Shown here: one piece after another, positions 17,120 through 24,600 of the stretch
Layout of the letters: each line of letters opens with the position of its first letter
How positions within the stretch are numbered: position 1 is the stretch's first letter
Source of the DNA: an uncultured Clostridium sp.
Lineage (GTDB): Bacteria; Bacillota; Clostridia; TANB77; CAG-508
Direction of reading: 5' to 3'
DNA length: 35,411 bases
Assembly: GCA_947573965.1 (NCBI GenBank)
Contig: CANPHV010000004.1
Span: 1-35,411 of the forward strand
Translations under genes and position numbers: made by a program
Notes under the pieces: generated by a model
What the model was told of the DNA's origin: nothing
The model's database searches: none
What the model saw: only the letters and a program-made list of their open reading frames with translations

Positions 17120-18640
17120 TTAAAGTTGGTTATAATAGTTCATATTAATATCTTTTCCTAAATGCCATCTTCCAATAAAATCAATTTTTAAATATTCTTC
17201 TAAATTATAAGTTGGCTCTTGTACAACATTTCCTTTATTGTCAATTGCTCCCCATAAGCCATCTTTTTTTATTCCTGCATAACCATACTGGTTCTGCTCT
17301 GTAACGTCATCGTATTGGTAATCTACTACCACTTTTCCCTCTTTATCTACAAATCCATATTTGCCATCTTTCTTGCTCTTAAATAGCATATTCGCTGTTT
17401 GGATTTCTGTAATCTTTTTTTCTTCAAATTTGAAGTTATAATATTTATAATCTTCTCCCTGTTTTAATGCTAGATATCCTTTTTCATCATCTATATCAAT
17501 TAGAATTCCCGTTTGACGCACTTCAAAAGTATTATCAAGGATATCATTGGTATAATCTTCTTTTTCTGCTATATATAAGTCTGCCTTTTCATTATAATGG
17601 ATAGATAGATAAACTGGTTGTACTTTACTTACTTTTTGTATGTCAATGACACCATATTTTCCATTTTGTTTTGCCATTAATAATCCTGATTTTGCTTCTT
17701 TTAACATTTCATAGTCTGGTGCAATGATAACTTCCCCTGTTGTTTTCATGACACCGTATTTTCCATCTTTTGTATAAATGATTCCATTTTCTGCATTTTT
17801 TAAAATTTCTTTGATTTCATCATATCCACTATTTAATACTTCGGTTCCATCTTTTTTTACTAATACTTGCTTTCCTGCTTGTTTCACAACATACATATCA
17901 TTACCATATACTTTTACAATTTCATCGTATTTGGCTTCTAAGATAATCTCATTAGCATAGTTAACAATTCCATATTTTCCTTCTTGGTTTTTTACGATAA
18001 ACCCATCTTTGCTCTCTTTTCCTAAATTGGTAACCTCCAAAGATTGCATTGGTAAAATTTCTTTCCCTTCGCTATCAATTATGCCTGTTTTCCCCTCTTT
18101 CGTTACTTTTAATACTCCTTTTATCTCTTCTAATGCTTTAATTTCATCATATTGCACTTCTGTTAATTGCTTTCCTACTAAATTGATTAGCCCATATTTT
18201 CCATCTTTTTTTACTTTTAATACATTTTCTTCATACCACATATTATGGTTTGCATCTTGGTTGGCAATGGCTTCAATTTGCTCATATTGTGTTAAGATTT
18301 CTTGATTTTTACTATTTAATACTTTGGTTTTATATTCTCCTGTTTCATAATTTACGTCATATACACACAAAAAAACATCATTTTTGCTGTTTGGAATGGT
18401 TATCATTTCTTCATAACTTGGGTCTATTACAATTTCTCCATTCGAATTGATAACGCCCCATTTATTATTTTGAAAAACAACAACATAATCTTTACTCGTT
18501 ATTTTTCCTTGCTCTTTATCTTTGGTCAAAATTCCTTTTATGACAAAGATACACATAATAAATGCTACAAATGCTAATATTACTGCAAATACTTTTTTTA
18601 AATTTAATTTTGGTTCGTCATATCTTGTTCCTCTACTCAT
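17120..18640 (-). CDS. Membrane-anchored WG-repeat protein
   Basis: A 506-residue protein with an N-terminal hydrophobic segment (about residues 14-34) after a charged start, so the repeats probably lie outside the membrane. The remainder is a series of about nine WG (KWG/KYG) repeats with the pattern GKYG-(I/V)(I/V)-(D/N)..G..-(I/V)(I/V)...Y(D/E)E(I/M). Examples are NNKWGVINSNGEIVIDPSYE, KDGKYGLINLVGKQLTEVQY, KDGKYGVMKTTGEVIIAPDY, KDGKYGFVDKEGKVVVDYQY and KDGLWGAIDNKGNVVQEPTY. WG repeats form small beta units of a probable propeller or solenoid; the function is generally unknown. A good promoter and an AAAGGAGG site precede it. It appears to head the minus-strand run through acpS and tatD. 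Confidence 0.92.
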   Translation of the reverse strand: MSRGTRYDEPKLNLKKVFAVILAFVAFIMCIFVIKGILTKDKEQGKITSKDYVVVFQNNKWGVINSNGEIVIDPSYEEMITIPNSKNDVFLCVYDVNYETGEYKTKVLNSKNQEILTQYEQIEAIANQDANHNMWYEENVLKVKKDGKYGLINLVGKQLTEVQYDEIKALEEIKGVLKVTKEGKTGIIDSEGKEILPMQSLEVTNLGKESKDGFIVKNQEGKYGIVNYANEIILEAKYDEIVKVYGNDMYVVKQAGKQVLVKKDGTEVLNSGYDEIKEILKNAENGIIYTKDGKYGVMKTTGEVIIAPDYEMLKEAKSGLLMAKQNGKYGVIDIQKVSKVQPVYLSIHYNEKADLYIAEKEDYTNDILDNTFEVRQTGILIDIDDEKGYLALKQGEDYKYYNFKFEEKKITEIQTANMLFKSKKDGKYGFVDKEGKVVVDYQYDDVTEQNQYGYAGIKKDGLWGAIDNKGNVVQEPTYNLEEYLKIDFIGRWHLGKDINMNYYNQL

Positions 18641-18666
18641 TTTTTTGCCTCCTTTTTGACTTTTTT

Positions 18667-18695
18667 ACTATATCATAATTTAGAGCTTGTTTCAA
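18667..18695 (-). promoter_or_regulatory. Promoter of the WG-repeat gene
   Basis: TTGAAA (18690-18695), a 17-nt spacer and TATAGT (18667-18672) on the minus strand, about 27 nt before the start codon. It is back-to-back with the promoter at 18720-18748. Confidence 0.75.
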
Positions 18696-18701
18696 TAATT
18701 T

Positions 18702-18719
18702 ATCCTAATTTTTCCTAAT
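18702..18719. promoter_or_regulatory. Tandem 10-bp direct repeat between divergent promoters
   Basis: Two copies of TxTCCTAATT in register, exactly 10 bp apart, occupy most of the 24-nt interval between the -35 boxes of the two divergent promoters. The position suggests an operator acting on both genes, but no regulator is known. Confidence 0.35.
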
Positions 18720-18748
18720 TTGCTTTTTTTATGTAAATATATTATAAT
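18720..18748 (+). promoter_or_regulatory. Promoter of the small zinc-ribbon gene
   Basis: TTGCTT (18720-18725), a 17-nt spacer and a perfect TATAAT (18743-18748) on the plus strand. A leader of about 55 nt follows before the ATG at 18809. Confidence 0.75.
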
Positions 18749-18756
18749 AAAATAGT

Positions 18757-18771
18757 AACTTGGCAACCAGT
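18757..18771. repeat. Short AACCAGT-type repeat piece in the zinc-ribbon gene leader
   Basis: AACTTGGCAACCAGT matches the core of the repeats at 15339-15372 and (inverted) 17079-17112 with one extra base. It is a truncated copy, so chance similarity is possible. Confidence 0.4.
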
Positions 18772-18808
18772 TTCAGTAATCCAAGTGGATTGCATGGAGG
18801 TAAAAACA

Positions 18809-19012
18809 ATGCAAATTGGAGAAGTCAAATGCCACAACGAAAGGTGTGGCTGCGAATTTTCCCCAAGAACACGAGTTGGATTAAAAACCACTCGTTGTCC
18901 AAAATGTGGTTGGACCGTCCCCCTAGAAGAGGGGTTTCAGTTCAATCCGCAAATCATTGCGGATTGGATAAGATACAACCATATTACATTACAAATAGAA
19001 GGTGGGCTCTAA
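18809..19012 (+). CDS. Small zinc-ribbon protein of unknown function
   Basis: A 67-residue protein beginning MQIGEVKCHNERCGCEF, with a second knuckle RCPKCGW. The Cys residues at about 8, 13, 15, 31 and 34 would bind one zinc ion in a ribbon fold. The C-terminal half (FNPQIIADWIRYNHITLQ) looks like one helix and a strand. The start is chosen because ATGGAGG lies eight nt before ATG at 18809; an upstream in-frame ATG at 18785 has no ribosome site. A near-consensus promoter on the same strand and the clean stop in a hairpin terminator argue that this is a real gene rather than a chance frame. It converges with spoIIE and their ends overlap by four bases. A nucleic-acid or protein-binding role is a guess from the fold alone. 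Confidence 0.75.
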   Translation: MQIGEVKCHNERCGCEFSPRTRVGLKTTRCPKCGWTVPLEEGFQFNPQIIADWIRYNHITLQIEGGL

Positions 19013-19023
19013 GCCTCACCTTC
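18998..19023. terminator. Shared hairpin over the convergent stops of the zinc-ribbon gene and spoIIE
   Basis: GAAGGTGGGCT / AGCCTCACCTTC form an 11-bp stem with one bulged T and a 3-nt loop. The hairpin contains both stop codons. On the plus strand it is followed by TTTAAATTT; on the minus strand the T-run is poor. It is probably a terminator for the small gene and perhaps both. Confidence 0.65.
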
Positions 19024-21405
19024 TTTAAATTTACAAACTATAACACTCATATCATCCTTAACATTACCAAACGTATTATCAATCGCTTCATTCAAAACCA
19101 AATCTGCAATCTTTTTCGTGTTTGTCGTTTCGATATCCTCCAACAAATATTTTATCCACAATTCTTTATTTTTGTATTCAATATTAGCATCTAAAATTCC
19201 GTCAGAACACATAAGCATGATATCACCTGAAGTTATGTCTTTATCAAATGTCTGAATTTGTCCACCATCTACCATACCCGTTGGTAATGAATTGGATTTA
19301 ATAATTTGTACCTTTTTGTTATTCTTTATGTAGGTTGGACAAGCACCGCTTTTAATTAACTCTATGGTTCCTTCGTACAAGTCTATAATTGCAATATCTA
19401 ATGTCGCAAACACTTCTGTATTTTGGTTAATAAGTGCTGTATTAATGAGTTCTAACGAAATATTTTTATCAAATCCAGATAATAATAAATTTTCTAACAT
19501 TCTTAATGCCCCTGCACTACTCTGTCTTGCTTTATTTCCCGTTCCCATTCCATCACTAATGGCTACCAAATATTTTCCATCTTTCAACCTAACATTTAGT
19601 ATGCTATCGCCAGAAAGTTCACTCTTACTTTTTGTTGTCTCTCCTGTTCCAATTGCCATCACGTATTTATCAGCTGATAAGAAATTTAATTTTTTTCCTA
19701 TGGTTGTTTCTTCGTTTAATACAATTTTTTCTTTTAGAACTTGGGTTGCTATCTTTTCTATGGTTTCAATTTTAGCCGTTTCTAAAATTTCATTTTGATA
19801 CACCTCTAAGAAATATCTTCCCTCTTTCTTGATAGCGATATCTTGCACATGAATGGCTCTTTGTTTTAGGATTTCCATAATCTCTGCTCTTTGTTTTTCG
19901 TATTCGCCCTCGTTTTCTATCTCCTCTTCCATACTTTTTGCCATTTTGCTAATTGCCTTTGATACATTATCAAGTTGTTTTCCCATGTTTTTTTGTTTTT
20001 CTTCGACTCTCTTTTTCCAGATAAAGTCAGCTTTGGCAACTTTATAAGAAACATTTATCATGCGAAGGATAAGCGCTATATTATCTTCTAATCGTTGACT
20101 AATTTCCTTATCCTCAAATCCTACAATATAACTATTACATTTCGCAAAAATGGCTAGTAAATCTTCTCTTTCCATTTTCTGCTTGTCCAATAAAAACTTA
20201 AATATCTCATCTACAATTTTTCCTTCTGCCTCTGCCATATCTTCATATAACATATTATCTTGATATGGTTCTAAATTGCTCAATAATTCTGTCATAAAAA
20301 TCTGCTTATTGGCATCATAAGATTCTTTTTCTGCTTGTTTATAAGTTATCGCCATTTCTCCAATGGCTTGTGATACTTGATTTAGATTTTCTGCTACTTC
20401 TTTGCTTTTGTTCAGTGCCCTATCTGGCGTTACTGGTAAAAGCTTCGTGTTTCCAATAAATTCTTCTAACTCAATTTTCAAATTCTTTGGCACAGCTAAT
20501 AATCCGATAAAAGCAATTAAAATCTCTTTGAAATGAATTAATTCTACGGTATAACCATTTGAAACATAAGCTAATAATACATTTCCTAAAGCAAATCCTA
20601 CTACTACCCCTATTTTCCCAAAACGATTTAAAATACCTGCCATCATTCCAGAAATTGCATAAGCAGCTATCATAATTGGTTCAGAACCTGTAATAACACC
20701 AATAGTTACACCAATGGTTACTCCTGTTGTGGTTCCTACTAAAATACCATTTTTCCATCCTAATATCATAACAATTAAAATACTTAAAATATTTCTAATT
20801 CCAAATCCAAATAGGCTTAAATTGCCAAAGGCTCCTACGCTAATAGCTAAAATCAAACTAGCTCCAATTAATTCTTCAATGGTAAAAGCTCTTCTAGTCC
20901 AAAATTCTTGCAAAACAACTGTTGAATTAACAAATATTTTGTAAAATACTAATCCTATAATGGCAATGGTAATTCCTGATAATACATCATAAAGTGTAAA
21001 TCCTGCCATAGCTAATTTTACCATTTGTATGATTAAAATGGAAATAAATAAATGTTTTCCAATTTTAATTTTTTCGTTTCTTTCTTTTTCGTTATAAACA
21101 GGCTTTACTAAAAATAAGGCCACAACAAATACTAAGGCTGTTAAAAAATAACCTAACGCCCCTCCCGTTCCATATTTTATGATATTTCCAATTAGGGATG
21201 CTACGACAATTCCTAATGCTGGTACAGAAGATGCAAAACAGGCTCCTAACATACTAATACTAAAGATTGAAAAATCTCCTCCTAGTCCTACCATGGATAA
21301 CATGAATGAAATAAGATAAATTACTATATTTTTGGCAGCTAATACATGGGAAAAAACATTGACTCTATTATTTTCTTTTTCTATTACATTTTCATTTTGA
21401 AACAT
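19009..21405 (-). CDS. spoIIE: Stage II sporulation protein E (PP2C-type phosphatase)
   Basis: A membrane serine phosphatase that dephosphorylates SpoIIAA and so releases sigma-F in the forespore; family members also act at the polar septum. The protein is 798 residues (B. subtilis SpoIIE is 827). Residues about 25-310 form around ten membrane segments. A long helical linker follows (about 320-560), and the C-terminal PP2C/SpoIIE domain is about 580-798. Metal-binding motifs are visible: AISDGMGTGNKARQSS, MLMCSDGILD and VKDDMSVIVCKF. The start is set at the ATG at 21405 with GAGG eight nt upstream; the GTG three codons earlier overlaps the ribosome site. I could not identify a clear Spo0A box upstream. 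Its presence indicates that the host forms endospores or descends from spore formers. Confidence 0.95.
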   Translation of the reverse strand: MFQNENVIEKENNRVNVFSHVLAAKNIVIYLISFMLSMVGLGGDFSIFSISMLGACFASSVPALGIVVASLIGNIIKYGTGGALGYFLTALVFVVALFLVKPVYNEKERNEKIKIGKHLFISILIIQMVKLAMAGFTLYDVLSGITIAIIGLVFYKIFVNSTVVLQEFWTRRAFTIEELIGASLILAISVGAFGNLSLFGFGIRNILSILIVMILGWKNGILVGTTTGVTIGVTIGVITGSEPIMIAAYAISGMMAGILNRFGKIGVVVGFALGNVLLAYVSNGYTVELIHFKEILIAFIGLLAVPKNLKIELEEFIGNTKLLPVTPDRALNKSKEVAENLNQVSQAIGEMAITYKQAEKESYDANKQIFMTELLSNLEPYQDNMLYEDMAEAEGKIVDEIFKFLLDKQKMEREDLLAIFAKCNSYIVGFEDKEISQRLEDNIALILRMINVSYKVAKADFIWKKRVEEKQKNMGKQLDNVSKAISKMAKSMEEEIENEGEYEKQRAEIMEILKQRAIHVQDIAIKKEGRYFLEVYQNEILETAKIETIEKIATQVLKEKIVLNEETTIGKKLNFLSADKYVMAIGTGETTKSKSELSGDSILNVRLKDGKYLVAISDGMGTGNKARQSSAGALRMLENLLLSGFDKNISLELINTALINQNTEVFATLDIAIIDLYEGTIELIKSGACPTYIKNNKKVQIIKSNSLPTGMVDGGQIQTFDKDITSGDIMLMCSDGILDANIEYKNKELWIKYLLEDIETTNTKKIADLVLNEAIDNTFGNVKDDMSVIVCKFKEGEA

Positions 21406-21603
21406 CCTTACCACCTCTTATGTTTTATTCTGTGCTTATTTTACTACTTGTCCTTCGTGGTTTTTGTCTTTTTTAGTCTTCTAATCTAAAAAAGTTTTTT
21501 ACATTTTTTTATCTATTTTTTTGTTTTTCTTGTTTTCTTTTTGTTTTATGCTTTTTATTTTATTACAGTTTGTCAAAAAAAGCAATAAAAATGGAAAAAT
21601 TAA

Positions 21604-21629
21604 GACATATCTTATTTTCAAGATATGTC
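21604..21629 (-). terminator. Terminator downstream of the giant surface-protein gene
   Basis: A perfect 10-bp inverted repeat GACATATCTT / AAGATATGTC with a 6-nt loop is followed on the minus strand by TTAATTTTT. It lies about 50 nt after the giant gene's stop. The rest of 21406-21603 is T-rich upstream sequence of spoIIE without a recognised gene. Confidence 0.65.
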
Positions 21630-21640
21630 CCAATTTCACA

Positions 21641-21665
21641 TTTTTGTGCAAAAGGAAACGTCCCT
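21641..21665. repeat. GGGAC-type interspersed element after the giant gene
   Basis: It contains the exact inverse complement of the 20-mer found at 4196-4215 (TGTGCAAAAGGAAACGTCCC here), plus the preceding TTTT also seen at 4216-4219. It lies between the giant gene's stop and its terminator hairpin. Confidence 0.8.
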
Positions 21666-21680
21666 GTTGCACATTGCCCA

Positions 21681-24600
21681 TTATTTTAGTACAAATTTCT
21701 TAATTAAGATAATGCCTGATACTAGTATTCCTAATGAACTGATGCTAAGCAATGTGTAGGCTATGTAATTTGTAATTCGTCCTGTTGGTGGTATAATCGT
21801 TACTGTTTCCGATTTTGCCTCATCTACTTCTTTTACCCCTTCACTTGGTATGTAGTTTCCTGGTGTTGTGGTTAGGGTAGAACCTCCTGATTTGATAACC
21901 TTTATGATTTCTGCATCATTTCCCATTTCTGAGTCTTCGTCTTGTATTATACTTGGTAACATTCGATATACTGTTAGTGTTGCTTCTTGATGTGTTGTTC
22001 CTTTTGGTTGTAATGGCTTCGATAGGGTTTGCGTTGTTAGTACGGTATTGGTTTCTATTAGCGTTTGTTTTAATTCACTCGCTAACAATCCTTTTTCAGT
22101 TATTAGTTTTTGTTTATCTCCTTCTGGACACACATTCCATCCTCCTGTATTTTCTGTATTTTGTGCTAGGTTGTTATCCACATAGTCAATAACTGTATCT
22201 GCATTCAAGGAAACTAGTTCATTGTTATTCATTCCATAACCGTTTCCATATGTATAATAGTCTCGATTTAGATAATCTAATTCACTAATATTTTCTACTT
22301 TAAATCCATACTGTACTTCTAATCTTGCTCCTTGTAATAGTTCATTGTCTACTTCCATCTTTACTTGTCCATTGGCTGCTTCTGAATTTGGAATATAGGT
22401 TGCATATTTTACTTGGTCTTTTATTTTTCCGTCTGCTCCTATTTCAGCATTAATTAATACGGTTCCATTGTTAAGGATTAGTCGAACTTTCTTTACCTCT
22501 TTGGTTAAGGCCAATGTTTGTCTTGCTCTTTCTACTATTCCAAAGTCTATGTTTTTCATCAAGTTTTGATAAGCTTCTTTTTTTACGATATAAGGACCAC
22601 TCATTTTGATATTTCCGTTACTATCTAAGTCATATTCGTCTCTATGATTACTTATCCCCTCATTGTATTCTAAATTGACAATAAAACCTGGTGTTGTTGA
22701 TTGCATTTGTGTTATTAACGTTTCTGTATGGTTATTCTTTAGTTGGATACTTCCATTATACTGTTTGATTACTTCTTTATTGTAATTTGTTAACATTTGA
22801 GTTTGTCTGTCAATGGCTTCTCTTGTTGTATAATCATCAATAGCATCTGAATATCTTGGGTCTCTAGCTTTATACCATGTGTTATTACCATTCTTTATTT
22901 TTTCTTCTTGCTCTTTATTATAAATAGTTCCTTTATAGTCTTGTACTCGGATTAATTCTTCTGTTCCATCTTCCTTTTTATAAGTTTGTCCTCCCCAAGT
23001 ATATATCAGTTCATAGCCTTCTTTGGTCTCTGGTAAAAGTCCTCCTATTTCATAGTTTCCTCCATTTTTTGTCTTAGTTGTTGCTGCTTCCCATTTCTTT
23101 GTTTTCGCATTATAAACTTGTGCAATTCTTCCTGTTCTTTGATTAATCAATTCTACTGTCACATTATCTACACCGGTCTCTTCATTTACCTCATCATAAA
23201 TACCATTTCCTTGTCGGATTTCTCCTGTCATTAATTTTCCTTCTGTTTTATCTATAAATACGGTTCCTTGTACTTTTCTTTCTTCTTGTAATACTAGTTG
23301 TATTCCTGGTGCTCTATCCGTATCATCTTCATAAGTGTCTTGATTTCCTACTACTAGGTTTCCTGGTTGTGAATCTTTGTCTATTCCTGCATAAGTTTTG
23401 CCATCTTTGTCTTTGATAGAATAAGATGCAATTTCGGCATAATTTTCTATTTCGTAATTTTTTTCTAATATTTCTATTATTTTGTCTGGTTTTACTTCTA
23501 CTTGAACAAAAATTACGCCTTCCGTTTTATCACCCTCTATTGCCAAGTCAATTCCTTTAATTCGTATTTTGTGGTATCCATTATTTCCTGAAGTTCCTAA
23601 GCTTAAATACTCTAACTTCTCTCCTTTAATATTTCCATCCTTATCAATTTCTTTTCCTATGTTTAAATTTTTTCCTGGTTCAAAATATTTGCTGTCATAA
23701 TAGTCTTCTATTTCGTTTACTATAGAATTTAAGGAGCTTACTGAACTTTTTATTCCTATTTTATAGGTCATTTTCACCCTTAACCCTTGGTCTTTTATTT
23801 TATCATCACTTTCAAGTTCATCATAATGAACATCAGAGGCATACAAAGCTCTTGTATAAGACATACTTCCATATTTACTAGCATATCTTACTTGTGGGCT
23901 CATATCGTATCCACTTTTTCCATCTTCGTTATATTGACTATATAAGTTAGCATTAAATCGATCTCCATATTTATAGATATGTGTAGCATTATTAACACTT
24001 ACTTGAATGCTTTCTACATCTTTTATTAAACTTAAATCTGGTTGTTCTCTTTCTACTAACCCTAAATTGATATTCTCAATTTCATCGATACCACTTTCTC
24101 TAATTTCTTCTGCTGTTTTTACTTTACTTAAATATCCATCATAAGCATTTCTTGTATTGGCTTGAATTAAGAAATCATTAAATGTTCCATTGATTGGATA
24201 CGCTTGTCCTTCATAACCATATTTTAAATTATTACCATAATTGATGGTACTTAGTTTGCTACTTACATTATAAGTTAAAAGATGAGTAGTCTCTCCTTCT
24301 TGATTTAAGGATGCTTTTTCTTTTATCGTAGCATAACTATTATTATACTTAGTTCTGTTATCTTTTTCGATGGCTTTGTTTCCTACTGTTTCTTTTTCAA
24401 TACTTGCTGGTACACTTTCATATTTCATTCCGTTATAAGTAAATTCAATATAGTATTCATCTAATTTATCAATTAGAATATTATTTAAGGTATATTCTCC
24501 TTTTGGATTCGTTTCTATTTCTGTCCTAATGTTTCCTTCATTATCCTTAAATGCTACTGTTTGCTCGTTTTTATCTTTTAGTCTTACGGTTACGTTGGCT

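Noticed and set aside
18760..19194. A 144-codon plus-strand frame overlapping the zinc-ribbon gene
   Set aside because: It is out of frame with the zinc-ribbon protein, has no ribosome site and runs into spoIIE antisense.
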